From an uncultured Treponema sp. (lineage in GTDB: Bacteria; Spirochaetota; Spirochaetia; Treponematales; Treponemataceae): DNA of 38,121 nucleotides. Under the pieces are notes generated by a model. It was given only the letters and a program-made list of their open reading frames with translations. It was not told the origin of the DNA and searched no databases. The DNA is taken from contig CAJOEO010000029.1 in assembly GCA_905233535.1 (NCBI GenBank), forward strand, positions 11,896-50,016. Direction: 5' to 3'. Below, piece after piece: positions 8,212 to 19,377 of the stretch (its first letter is position 1; each line of letters begins with the position of its first letter). A program made the position numbers and the translations under genes.

Positions 8212-8685
8212 ATGAATCGATTTTTCTTGATTTTTTTGATTTTAATTTTGAATCTGCCGATTTTTGCAAAAAAAAATCCGCCCCCGCCACCTCCTCCAAA
8301 AAAGCCACCCGCCGAATCTTTTAATTGGCGCGGAATGCGAATGCAAAAAAACGACGGCGAATTTTTTGCGCGTTTTGTTCGTGCCGAACGACTAGAAAAT
8401 GGCTTAATTTGCGTGGACATCGTTTTTAATTGCGGACTCGACCCGCGTTCTGTTTTTGCAGAAAACATTTTTTTGGACGGAAAACCGCTCGACAAAAATA
8501 CGCACTTTTTTTTCAATAAACGCGGAAATTTGGTTCGATTTTTTGCATTTTCCCCAAAAGAGCGCGTTTTGATTCGTGCGGAAAAAATCAAATCGTTTGA
8601 CGGCGTTTTAATGAAAACATTTTTTTCGCCGTGCGTTGTAAAAAATCAAGAACAATCAAAATCGAACGAAAAAATCGTTCAATGA
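8212..8685 (+). CDS. Exported hypothetical protein with a poly-proline stretch after the signal peptide
   Basis: MNRFFLIFLILILNLPIFAKKNPPPPPPPKKPP...; immediately precedes the two-component genes. Confidence 0.6.
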   Translation: MNRFFLIFLILILNLPIFAKKNPPPPPPPKKPPAESFNWRGMRMQKNDGEFFARFVRAERLENGLICVDIVFNCGLDPRSVFAENIFLDGKPLDKNTHFFFNKRGNLVRFFAFSPKERVLIRAEKIKSFDGVLMKTFFSPCVVKNQEQSKSNEKIVQ

Positions 8686-8688
8686 AAT

Positions 8689-8757
8689 GGTTTCGACAGG
8701 CTCAACCACCGCGAGTTTGATGCACCATGAAAACGGCGGTTGAGCGTAGTCGAAACC
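8689..8757. repeat. Inverted repeat of the GGTTTCGACAGGCTCAACCACCG family
   Basis: GGTTTCGACAGGCTCAACCACCG ... CGGCGGTTGAGCGTAGTCGAAACC. Confidence 0.8.
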
Positions 8758-8787
8758 CCGTTCAATTTTTCAAAAAAAGGAGTTTTT

Positions 8788-9450
8788 ATGAAGCGCGTTT
8801 TAATTATTGAAGACGACGAAGGAATTGCGGATTTTGTTTTGGCGGAATTAAAGCACGAAGGATTTTTTGTGGATTGGGAAAAAACTGGACGACGCGGGCT
8901 TGAAAAAGCGACGGACGGCAATTTTGACATTGTTCTTTTGGACGTTATGCTTCCCGAAATGAACGGGCTTGAGGTTTTGCGCCGTCTTCGAGAAAAAAGC
9001 AATGTGCCTGTGATTTTGGAAACTGCGCGTGGCGAAACAATCGATAAAATTAACGGGCTGAATTCTGGCGCGGACGATTACATTGCAAAGCCGTTTGAAA
9101 TCGAGGAACTTTTGGCAAGAATGAACGCGGTTTTGCGCCGTTCTTCTTTTTCAAAAGACGAAACGATTTTGCGCGTTCGTTCAATCGAATTGAACGTGCA
9201 GAACATGAGCGCGAGCGTAAATTCGATTCCGTTGAATCTTTCAAAAACGGAATTTTTGATGCTAAAAACGTTTTTGGAAAACGCGGGCAAAGTTTTAAGT
9301 CGCGACAAAATAATCGACGACGTTTGGGGAATTGGACACACGCTGGATTTGAACACCGTTGACGTTTACGTCGGTTATCTTCGTTCAAAAATCGGCGCGG
9401 AGCAGATTCAAACGGTGCGCGGTTCTGGATTTATTCTCGTCGGGGAATAA
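8788..9450 (+). CDS. OmpR-family response regulator
   Basis: Receiver 'VLIIEDDEGIADFVLAEL...DIVLLDVMLPEMNG...GADDYIAKPFEIEELLAR' plus winged-helix DNA-binding domain; start at MKRVLIIEDD with AAAGGAG RBS. Confidence 0.92.
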   Translation: MKRVLIIEDDEGIADFVLAELKHEGFFVDWEKTGRRGLEKATDGNFDIVLLDVMLPEMNGLEVLRRLREKSNVPVILETARGETIDKINGLNSGADDYIAKPFEIEELLARMNAVLRRSSFSKDETILRVRSIELNVQNMSASVNSIPLNLSKTEFLMLKTFLENAGKVLSRDKIIDDVWGIGHTLDLNTVDVYVGYLRSKIGAEQIQTVRGSGFILVGE

Positions 9451-9451
9451 A

Positions 9452-10771
9452 ATGCGCTCGTTTTCTTCCATTTCGCTAAGACTTTCAAAACGATTTTGCA
9501 TAATTTTGTCCGCGTCCGTTCTTCTTCTTGCGGTTTTGTTCGTTTTGGTGGTGCGTTCTGTGATTCGTTCGGAACAAAAAAAAGAACTTTTGTTTGCGTG
9601 CCAAACGATTTTGGATTCTGCGCCAAATTTTGATTTTGAACCGTTGCCGTTTTACGTTTCGTATTTGGTTTGCGATTTAAACGGAAACGTTCTTGCCACA
9701 AACGACCCGTTTCTGCCCGTTTTGCCAGATTCTCGCGGGCGCGTAAAAAAATTCGTTCAAAAAGGATTTTTTACGGACGGCGACCTTGCGATTTTGTATT
9801 TTTCGCTTGAACAAAACGAAATGACGGCGATTTGCGCAATCAGTTTGGACGGAGGCGTGGAAGAGCGACTTTTTTCGGGGCTACCGTTGGCGATTCTTTT
9901 TGCGATTTTTCCGATAATTGCGTTTTCGTTTTTGCTTTCGTTTTTTTTGACGCGGCGCGTTTTGCGTCCCGTTGGCGAATTGGCAAAAAGCGCGGAACGG
10001 ATTTCTAGTTCAAATCTTGGCGAACTTCTGCCCGTTCGTGGAACTGGCGACGAGTTGGACGAAATCGCGATTGCGTTTAATGCACTTTTTGCGCGTCTAA
10101 AATCCGATTTTGAACGCGAACGCCAATTTACAAGCGACGTTTCGCACGAATTAAAAACGCCCGTCGCGGTGATTTTGGGGCAAGCGAATCTTCTTTTGCG
10201 TTGGGGAAAAGACGACCCCGCGCAACTTCAAAAATCGCTTGAATCTATACGAAAAGAAGCGCGTTCAATGCAAGCGATTACGGCGAATCTTTTGCAACTT
10301 TCGCGTTTGGAAAATTCTCGCGTGGAAATTAAAAAAGAAGAAACGGACATTTTGAAATTGCTTTTTAGAATTCAAAACGAATTTTCCACGATTGCGCCAA
10401 ATCTAAAAATCAAAATCGACGGAAACGCAACGGCAAACACGGATTCTGAACTTCTGCACCAAGTTTTGACGGCGGTCGTTTCAAATTCGGTGAAATATGC
10501 GGGCGAATCGTGCGAGATTTTTGCGTTTGCAGAAAAAAACGGCGACGATGTTTTGATTTCGTTGACCGACAACGGCGACGGATTCCCCGAAGACGCGATA
10601 AACAAAGTTTTTGATAGATTTTTCCGCGCAGACGAGGCACATTCGCGCACGGGCGGAAGCGGGCTAGGACTTGCAATTTCGAGAGCAATCGTTCGTTCGC
10701 TCGGCGGCGAAATTCGCGCAGAAAACGCGGACGGCGGCGGCGCAAGAATAATCATAAAAATTCCCGCATGA
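9452..10771 (+). CDS. Sensor histidine kinase (HAMP, HisKA, HATPase)
   Basis: 'FTSDVSHELKTPVAVILGQANLLL' H-box, 'DNGDGFPEDA...GGSGLGLAISRAIV'; two TM segments; adjacent to the response regulator. Confidence 0.92.
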   Translation: MRSFSSISLRLSKRFCIILSASVLLLAVLFVLVVRSVIRSEQKKELLFACQTILDSAPNFDFEPLPFYVSYLVCDLNGNVLATNDPFLPVLPDSRGRVKKFVQKGFFTDGDLAILYFSLEQNEMTAICAISLDGGVEERLFSGLPLAILFAIFPIIAFSFLLSFFLTRRVLRPVGELAKSAERISSSNLGELLPVRGTGDELDEIAIAFNALFARLKSDFERERQFTSDVSHELKTPVAVILGQANLLLRWGKDDPAQLQKSLESIRKEARSMQAITANLLQLSRLENSRVEIKKEETDILKLLFRIQNEFSTIAPNLKIKIDGNATANTDSELLHQVLTAVVSNSVKYAGESCEIFAFAEKNGDDVLISLTDNGDGFPEDAINKVFDRFFRADEAHSRTGGSGLGLAISRAIVRSLGGEIRAENADGGGARIIIKIPA

Positions 10772-10792
10772 TTTTAACAATCTTCGAGATTT

Positions 10793-10818
10793 AAAAATCT
10801 TTTCAAGATTTTTTGTTT
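10793..10818 (+). terminator. Terminator after the kinase gene
   Basis: AAAAATCTT-TTC-AAGATTTTTTG. Confidence 0.6.
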
Positions 10819-10935
10819 TTTGGCGCATAAAAACGGCGTTTAATCACTAAAAGTTAATAGCGATTTGTGCAAAATGGACATGATTTTATAAATCTTATAG
10901 AATGTCGTAACAAAAAATTATTGAGAGGTTTTTTT

Positions 10936-11607
10936 ATGAAGAAAATCAAGGTTGCGTCAGCGTTTGTTGCTACAACGGCTCTGTTGTTGGCTGTTTCATC
11001 ATGTTCAAAAGCGGAGCAGAAACCCGCTCCTGTTCCAGCTGCTCCTGCTGCAAATGAAACTCCTGCGAAAACGCCTGCACCAACTCCCGCTCCAGCGGCA
11101 GAAGAGCCAGTTGCGGCCGCTCCTGCGCTCAACATGGAACTGGTCAACAAGCAAATCGAGGGAATCTATCTTAGCGCGAACGATTTGGAAGTTGGCGTTT
11201 TGACTGCGGTTACTCCAGCGGAAGACGGATTTTCTTTGAACGCAAGCGAAGAGAAAACCCTTGAAGTGCAGGACATTACAAAAGACCCTGTAACCGTGGG
11301 CGATGACACTTTCACAAAGCGAATCACTACAAAAGGTTCTGGAAAAGCGGATTTGCGCAACATTTCGTTCCCTGCAAAAGAAGGCGATTCAATCATCGTT
11401 TATTGCGGAAGTTCGTCAAAGAGCGACGCGCGCCCGCTTCATGTTGTGGATTTTGAATCAGGCGAAGAAATCGGCACGATTACAATGGGCGCAAACGGAA
11501 GCAAAGACATTACCGTTGACGAAGTGAAAGTTTCAAAAGACGGAACTTACTGCGTTTATTCAACGAGTGGCGCGGGCTACATCTATCAGATTAAAGTCGG
11601 AAAATAA
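10936..11607 (+). CDS. Lipoprotein with an Ala/Pro-rich linker
   Basis: MKKIKVASAFVATTALLLAVSSC lipobox, then 'APVPAAPAANETPAKTPAPTPAPAAEE'. Confidence 0.75.
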   Translation: MKKIKVASAFVATTALLLAVSSCSKAEQKPAPVPAAPAANETPAKTPAPTPAPAAEEPVAAAPALNMELVNKQIEGIYLSANDLEVGVLTAVTPAEDGFSLNASEEKTLEVQDITKDPVTVGDDTFTKRITTKGSGKADLRNISFPAKEGDSIIVYCGSSSKSDARPLHVVDFESGEEIGTITMGANGSKDITVDEVKVSKDGTYCVYSTSGAGYIYQIKVGK

Positions 11608-11679
11608 TGATGTTTCTTTGCGAACATGAAATAACAGTCTTTTTTCTTGCTCGCTTTAAGATGTCAAAGTAAAATTGAA

Positions 11680-11712
11680 GCGCAGGTTTTGCCACCTGTG
11701 CTTTTTTTATAG
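11680..11712 (+). terminator. Terminator-like hairpin 5' of the PL9-like gene
   Basis: GCGCAGGT-TTTGCC-ACCTGTGC-TTTTTTT. Confidence 0.6.
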
Positions 11713-11726
11713 GCAAAGGAGAAGCC

Positions 11727-14700
11727 ATGAAATTCAAATTGTTTAGGACGGTTCTTGCTGTGTCGCTCCTTGCGGCAGGAAGTCTTTATGCAGAACGAAA
11801 ACCCTGGGAGGAAGTTCCTTCCCCTGTGATTACGGACGTTTCGCAGACGGGCGCAAACGAAATTACGGTTAATTTTAATGCGCTGACTTCAAACGACGGA
11901 GCGGATAAAGGCTTTGTCGAAATGAAAGGCAACAACGGAGTGAACGGCAAAAACGAATTCGGAAAAACGCGAAAAGAATCAAAATCTGCCGTTTTTGAAA
12001 TGAAAAAATCTGGAACGTATACGTTTACCGTTGGAATGGAACGCAAGAATGAGCAAGCAAAATTAAGCGAACCAAAAACGTTTGAATACAAATTGCCGCT
12101 TTTGCCGCCAGCTGTAACCGTTTTGAATGTGGGAAATTCCACTGTAAAAGTTTCGTGGGAATCCGTGCCAGAATCGGACGGATATGTAGTTTCTTACCGC
12201 GATGCAAACGGCGGAACGGTCGCGCTTCCTGCGTTTGATTCAAAAACATTCAGCACGGAAATTTCTTTGCCAGAGGGAACGGTTACTTTTGTAACGGTTG
12301 CGTCAACTCGCGGAAGCGAAAAAAGCGAATCCAAGCCGCAGAAAAAGACGGTTCGCGCGGACGCGGAGCGCATTTGGACTTTCACGGAATTTGGAACTTC
12401 CACAAAAGACACGCGAAACACAATCGAAATACTCGACAGCGACGATATGAAATTCCGCTTGAATTCCTGCATCGTTGGAAGCGACGGCTCGATTCTTGAA
12501 AAAGGCGGAAAGTTTGAATCGTATTTTGACGGACTTTCGTTTTACTACACAAAAATCGACCCTAAAAAAGAAAACTGGGAACTTACCGCGACTGTAACCG
12601 TTGATTTTCAAAATCCGATGCCTGACGGACAGGAAGGATTCGGCTTGATTGCGATGGACAAACTTGGAATTGACGGCGAGCCGATGGTTGTGGCGTACAC
12701 GAACAGCGCGGGAATCATATCAAAAAAATTCACGACGCACGTCAACGGAAACAAAAAGGAAATCAAAAACGGTCTCGGTGCGCGGTTCGTTTCGGGCTTG
12801 ACCGACGAAGTGATTAAACTCGGAGACGCGGGAATTTCAAAACTCGGAAAATCCGAGCAGATGGCGTTCAGTTACGACCAAGCGTCCGACGCGATTAAAA
12901 CTGGCGACAAATACAGAATCACGCTCAAAAAAGACAACACGGGCTACCACGCGATTTACAAGCGCGAAATCGCGTCCGAAGATACGGTTGAAGAATACAT
13001 AATGTACGACCCCGACAACACAAAACTTCTTCAGTTGGATAAAAATAACGTTTATGTTGGATTTGCAGTTGCCCGCGGCGTGAACGCGACTTTCAGCGAC
13101 ATTTCGTTTGTTACGAGCGACCCAAAAGCCGACCCGCCAGCGCAAGAAGAGCCGCCGACGCTCGTTCCGCTTACAACGCTAATCGATTGCCCGACGACTT
13201 GGTACGACGGAAATTATCCGTTCGTTTTCAACACAAATGCAAAAGGCAAAATCACGATTGCAACGACAGACGGAAAAACGCTTGTCAAAGACGCGCCTGT
13301 GGAAGCGATGGTCGATTACAAAACGACGCTCAAACTTCCAAACGCAAAGGGAATCAACGATTTGCTCGTTACATTTGACCCCGAAGACGGCTGGCAGCCG
13401 CAGGAAAAACACGTCATCGCGCAGTACAACAATGAACTCAAAGCGTATGAAAAGAACTATAAATCAGTAACATTCGGACACACAGTAATTGCAATGACTT
13501 ACGAAGGCAAGGAACTTTTTGTTTCTTCGGACGGAAGCGCGCTTGGCAACGGAAGCCGCGAAAAGCCGCTCGACATTCGCTCTGCGTTGAGTTATTGCAA
13601 ACCTGGGCAGGAAATCATCATTCTTGGAGAAAAACTCTACATTTCTAACGGCGGACTTACGATTGAACGCGGAAACGACGGAACGCCGAACGCGCGAAAA
13701 GTTCTACGTGCGGAAGACGGAAAGCGCGTTGTTTTGGATTTCTCTTCGTCGGGCGCGAAAGTTTCTGCGATAAATCTTTACGGAAGTTATTGGGATTTCA
13801 AGAATCTCGACATTACGCACACGCCAGACGACACAAAAGGCTTGCAGATTGCGGGGCATCACAACCGAATTTTGATGGTGGACGCTTACGAAAACGGCGA
13901 CACAGGAATTCAGATTTCGGGACGCTCAAGCGAAACATTCGACAAATGGCCGAGCTACAATTTGGTTTACGGCTGCGAATCTTTTGGAAACGCAGACCCT
14001 GCGCAGAACAACGCTGACGGATTTGCCGCAAAACTCACCGTTGGAAACGGAAATGTTTTCAGAAACTGCGTTTCTCATCACAATGTTGACGACGGTTGGG
14101 ATTTGTACGCAAAAGTCGAATCAGGTCCAATCGGCGCGACGCTTCTTGACAACTGCATCACATACGCGAACGGAACAAAACTCGACGGAACTGGGCAGGG
14201 CGACGGCAACGGATTCAAAATGGGTGGCGACGGAATCAATGTTCCGCACGTTTTGAGAAATTCGATTGTTTGGGGAAACGGCGTAAACGGAATTACCTGC
14301 AACTCGAATCCAGGTCTTCAACTCGAAAATGTAACATCGTTTGGAAACGGAAAATACAACATCGCGCTTTACGGAAAAGGCAAAGCGCAAGAATATCCGC
14401 GCACATTCAAAACGACGGGCGTGATTTCGCTTGAAGGCGGCGACGGCGACGACATTAAAGAAGTCAAGGAATTCAACCCAGAGCAGATTTCCGACAGCAC
14501 ATATTTTAACGGCGCGAACGCTTCCAAAAAGACGATTACGAACGCGGTTTTTGTAAGTGTCGATACGGCAAAATATAAGGCAGGATTTAACGCGGACGGT
14601 TCGTTCAACAGAATTCCGCGAAGCGAAGACGGCGTTTTCGAGGACGCTGGCGCAAATTACAACGCGACAAAATTCAACATCGATTCGTACAAAGGCGTTT

Positions 14701-14822
14701 CGGGCGACGCAAAAGCGTCTTCGTCTGGCTCGTCATCTGTGCCAGTCGCTCCGATTGTGGTTGTGATTGTAGTTGTGGCAGCCGCCGCAGGATTTGCCGC
14801 AGTTCGCAAGCGAAAGAACTAA
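11727..14822 (+). CDS. Exported pectate lyase-like protein (PL9-type right-handed beta-helix) with Fn3-like and concanavalin-like N-terminal region and a C-terminal TM + RKRKN tail
   Basis: 'NADGFAAKLTVGNGNVFRNCVSHHNVDDGWDLYAKVESGPIGATLLDNCITYANG' matches the PL9 pattern; 'VAPIVVVIVVVAAAAGFAAVRKRKN' C-terminus. Confidence 0.8.
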   Translation: MKFKLFRTVLAVSLLAAGSLYAERKPWEEVPSPVITDVSQTGANEITVNFNALTSNDGADKGFVEMKGNNGVNGKNEFGKTRKESKSAVFEMKKSGTYTFTVGMERKNEQAKLSEPKTFEYKLPLLPPAVTVLNVGNSTVKVSWESVPESDGYVVSYRDANGGTVALPAFDSKTFSTEISLPEGTVTFVTVASTRGSEKSESKPQKKTVRADAERIWTFTEFGTSTKDTRNTIEILDSDDMKFRLNSCIVGSDGSILEKGGKFESYFDGLSFYYTKIDPKKENWELTATVTVDFQNPMPDGQEGFGLIAMDKLGIDGEPMVVAYTNSAGIISKKFTTHVNGNKKEIKNGLGARFVSGLTDEVIKLGDAGISKLGKSEQMAFSYDQASDAIKTGDKYRITLKKDNTGYHAIYKREIASEDTVEEYIMYDPDNTKLLQLDKNNVYVGFAVARGVNATFSDISFVTSDPKADPPAQEEPPTLVPLTTLIDCPTTWYDGNYPFVFNTNAKGKITIATTDGKTLVKDAPVEAMVDYKTTLKLPNAKGINDLLVTFDPEDGWQPQEKHVIAQYNNELKAYEKNYKSVTFGHTVIAMTYEGKELFVSSDGSALGNGSREKPLDIRSALSYCKPGQEIIILGEKLYISNGGLTIERGNDGTPNARKVLRAEDGKRVVLDFSSSGAKVSAINLYGSYWDFKNLDITHTPDDTKGLQIAGHHNRILMVDAYENGDTGIQISGRSSETFDKWPSYNLVYGCESFGNADPAQNNADGFAAKLTVGNGNVFRNCVSHHNVDDGWDLYAKVESGPIGATLLDNCITYANGTKLDGTGQGDGNGFKMGGDGINVPHVLRNSIVWGNGVNGITCNSNPGLQLENVTSFGNGKYNIALYGKGKAQEYPRTFKTTGVISLEGGDGDDIKEVKEFNPEQISDSTYFNGANASKKTITNAVFVSVDTAKYKAGFNADGSFNRIPRSEDGVFEDAGANYNATKFNIDSYKGVSGDAKASSSGSSSVPVAPIVVVIVVVAAAAGFAAVRKRKN

Positions 14823-14846
14823 TCTGAATTTCAAAAATTCTTTAAA

Positions 14847-14876
14847 AACAAGGGCTTTTTCGCCCTTGTTTTTTTT
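14847..14876 (+). terminator. Terminator after the PL9-like gene
   Basis: AACAAGGGC-TTTTTC-GCCCTTGTTTTTTTT. Confidence 0.85.
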
Positions 14877-14878
14877 GA

Positions 14879-16354
<1,476 letters not shown>

Positions 16355-16361
16355 TTTTTGA

Positions 16362-16400
16362 AAAACGCGGCGGTTTCAAAGCCCCGCGTTTTTTTTTTCA
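16362..16400 (+). terminator. Terminator after the GH1 gene
   Basis: AACGCGGCGGTTTCAAAGCCCCGCGTTTTTTTTT. Confidence 0.75.
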
Positions 16401-16437
16401 ATCGAATCGCAGAAAAATGTAGACAATAGACTACAAT

Positions 16438-16474
16438 AGACCTGTTCGGAAATCGGTCATTTCCTCACAGGTCT
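16438..16474 (+). repeat. Palindromic element, copy 2: solo hairpin A
   Basis: AGACCTGT-TC-GGAAAT-CGGTC-ATTTCC-TC-ACAGGTCT; same module as in 798-900 and 23065-23167; lies just past the mcrC-like stop. Confidence 0.9.
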
Positions 16475-16480
16475 ATTCCT

Positions 16481-17729
16481 TTACATCTTTTCTATTAAAT
16501 CGGCAAGGGCGGTAAAAACAGATTCGTCCGCGCTTTTGTGATTGTACATAAGTTTTTTTGTGTCTAATCTGATTGCGCGGATTTTTAGATGTTCGTTGGC
16601 ACTCATTTCTTCATCAGAGTACCAGTCTTCACTTGTTGAGCCGAGTGGAAGGAGATTTTCTTCTCCGTCTAGTTTTCCGTAGGGAAGCAGGAATGCATTG
16701 TAGATTTTGTGATGGGAGATGCTTTTTTTGTCGTTCATCTTTAGTTTTTGAGCGTAGACAATCTGCTTTAAAATTGACTCACCGCCAGGAAGATTTCCAT
16801 CATCAAGGTTTGCGCCAGCCTTATAATACTTTGCGTCAAGAATATAGATTTTATCTTCCCGCTTGGGATGAATCATAATGGTGTCAGGACGAAGGGTAAG
16901 GTTTTTGGGCTTTGAAAACTCGTTGCTATTCCAATAGATGTGTGGATGGCTTTCTGCTGAGTGGTTCACGCTGTTGTTTCCGTAAAGGTCGTCAAGCATT
17001 TTTTCCCAAACAAGATTAAAGTTTGTCGTGCCAAAGTAAAATTCCCTGTCGCTTGTCTGATTGCTTTCTTGAACAAGAATTTTTTTCATATTCACAAAAA
17101 GTTCACGCTCTTCATCGTTGAAAGTAGAATCAATTTTTTTATTCAAGACATTTATAAAGAGTTTATTTTTTGCCCTGATTTTTTCTTTTTTAGGTCTTTT
17201 GCCTGAAAAAAGGCAGCCGATTTTTTCGTAGCTCTTATAAACGCAAAAACGATTTATTATGGCGACAAGTTCTTCATCGTTATAATTTTGAGTTCGGATA
17301 ACGGTGTCAAGATAGACGATGTTGTTATTGTTGATTGCAGGCTTTGTCGTCTTTATCGTTCTGCTCCAGTTTACTTTTCCGTTTCCGCCTTTTTTGAAAA
17401 TCACTTCGCGGGGAACATAATAGCCGTTTTTTAAATACCAGCTGTAAACTGCCATGTAGGCATAAAGGGGAAAGTCTGTGTCTGCCCGCAGTGTTTCGCG
17501 GCTTTCTTTTTTTTACTTTGTCCTGACTTCTGTAATGGCGGAGAACGCGAATCAGATTTAAAATATCTTTGCGGCACTGTTTTTCATCTTCCAGAGAAGA
17601 AAGACGATAGCCTAGAGGATATTTTATTTCAAATTTGCCGTCTAAAAAATGTACTCCAACAAATGATGTGTCATACAAGGCTTCTTCGGATACGCACTTT
17701 TCGGCAAGGTCAGAATTTGCTTTCTGCAT
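16481..17729 (-). pseudogene. McrC / LlaJI-R2-like restriction subunit, split into two frames at an A8 tract
   Basis: ORF 17325-17729 (MQKANSDLAEKCV...YPLGYRLSSLEDEKQCRKDILNLIRVLRHYRSQDKVKK) continues after the A8 tract (T8 at 17507-17514) in the frame of ORF 16481-17455 ('KESRETLRADTDFPLYAYMAVYSWYLKNGYYVPREV...'). 'LRPDTIMIHPKREDKIYILDAKYY' fits a McrC-type nuclease. Confidence 0.75.
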
Positions 17730-17731
17730 TA

Positions 17732-19375
17732 CTACTCCGACTTTTTCTTTGAGTTAATCTTTTCCTGCAAGTCTTTTGAGAAAATATCAGTTTTGTTTTC
17801 TTTTTCCACATCCGCTATGAGTTCTGCAAGAGTCTTGTAATCTGGATTAAAGAAGATTTCGCTTTCTCCTCCGCAAACATCGTCCCAAAGGTATTCAAGC
17901 ACTTTGTTCAAAAAAGTTTTCCTTGAAATTTTTTTATCCTCTGCTTTTACGAACCAGCAGCCAATCTGCCTGTCTGCAAAACTTGAAATGTCAAATTCAT
18001 TTTCGTCTGATGTGATGATTTCATTCACGGCTTCGCGGAAGTTGTTCCAGGTAAAGCCAAAACCTTCAATTTCTGCGTCGCGCTGATTTATTTCTTCTTG
18101 GGTAAGTTTTCCGTCTTTACCGCCAAAAACATTTGGAATCAACTCCAAATCAAAACGCCGTTTAAACGCATTGTCAAGCTTAAAGACATTCTGGTCGCTC
18201 GTGTTCATTGTGGCAAAGATTGAAAAGTTCGGAGGAAGGCGGATTCCGATGTTTTCTTTGTAATGCTCAAAATTTTCTTTTGGAATAAAAGGGTCAAAGC
18301 CAGGATACGTTGTAGGCTCGTTTTCACATTCTTCATACATATTGCGGATTGCGTGATTGATGCTGTCGTTCGTAACCGGATAGGAAGACCAGCCAGAAGT
18401 ATATTTATAGTCGTTGGAAGTTCCGTCTTCGTCTTTGTCCAGACGGTCAAGCAGCTGAAAGAGTTCGCCAAAAATTGCCGCCGCATTTCCCCTGTTGATT
18501 TCTTCTATTATCAAGGCATAATTCTGATTTTTGTGAGTGTATGCAAGGGCAAGAAGTTGCGTAAAAGGACCTGGTACAAAAGGATATGAAATTGTGGTTC
18601 CGCTAGTATCCGAGCGTGGAAGAATCTGCCCCACAAAATCCGCATTGGTATATTCAGGATGAAAAACCACCCGCTTTGTATACTCCGATGCATTTTCCTT
18701 TGTAATTCCCAGTTCTTCTAGGTGCATCGCGATGGTATAAGACTTTCCGCTGCCAGGAACTCCGTAGAGGATGAGTTGGACTGGGTGGGTGGATGGTAAA
18801 TTTATCTCATTATTTAATTCATCCGATAAATTCTTTTCTTTAGCTTTTATGAATTGGAACAATCGATTATCAAATACTTCAAGATATGTAAACAGATATT
18901 CCTTTTTTATAACTGAAAAAAATATGTCAAATTTATTTGATTTCCCTCGTGTAATATTTCCATTTGGAAGTAAATTTGATGGAATATTTAATTGTGTACC
19001 AGAGCCACTTCTTCTGCCATTTTCAAGTCCAGACACTTTTAAAACTGTATTTATATCTGCTTCAACACTAATTACATGCTCTTTATATTTTTGGTTTTCA
19101 TCTTTAACTCCTAAACAGAAAAATTTCAAATCGTTTTGTTCTGCAAAACGCCATGCAGCGACGAATTTTTCTGCGCCACTATCACGAATGTCAAAATAGA
19201 CTTTTGGACTTGATGTATTTTCTCCAAGCGGCATTATGAAAATCACACACTTTAACGATTCCATTTCGAATAGGATTCCCCACTTGTCTGTACCTGCAAT
19301 GAAATTTGCAGTTTGTTCAGAAAGTCCAAGATAACTCAACAATACGGGACGTGCATTTTTTATAGTATATGGCAT
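17732..19375 (-). CDS. McrB-like AAA+ GTPase restriction subunit (LlaJI R1-like)
   Basis: Walker A 'GVPGSGKS', 'IIEEINRGNAAAIFGELFQLLDR', 'FATMNTSDQNVFKLDNAFKRRF'. Confidence 0.88.
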   Translation of the reverse strand: MPYTIKNARPVLLSYLGLSEQTANFIAGTDKWGILFEMESLKCVIFIMPLGENTSSPKVYFDIRDSGAEKFVAAWRFAEQNDLKFFCLGVKDENQKYKEHVISVEADINTVLKVSGLENGRRSGSGTQLNIPSNLLPNGNITRGKSNKFDIFFSVIKKEYLFTYLEVFDNRLFQFIKAKEKNLSDELNNEINLPSTHPVQLILYGVPGSGKSYTIAMHLEELGITKENASEYTKRVVFHPEYTNADFVGQILPRSDTSGTTISYPFVPGPFTQLLALAYTHKNQNYALIIEEINRGNAAAIFGELFQLLDRLDKDEDGTSNDYKYTSGWSSYPVTNDSINHAIRNMYEECENEPTTYPGFDPFIPKENFEHYKENIGIRLPPNFSIFATMNTSDQNVFKLDNAFKRRFDLELIPNVFGGKDGKLTQEEINQRDAEIEGFGFTWNNFREAVNEIITSDENEFDISSFADRQIGCWFVKAEDKKISRKTFLNKVLEYLWDDVCGGESEIFFNPDYKTLAELIADVEKENKTDIFSKDLQEKINSKKKSE

Positions 19376-19377
19376 AA

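Noticed and set aside
8788-10771. Two-component system as an unusual regulator
   Set aside because: Standard OmpR-type regulator plus HAMP/HisKA kinase; nothing atypical visible.
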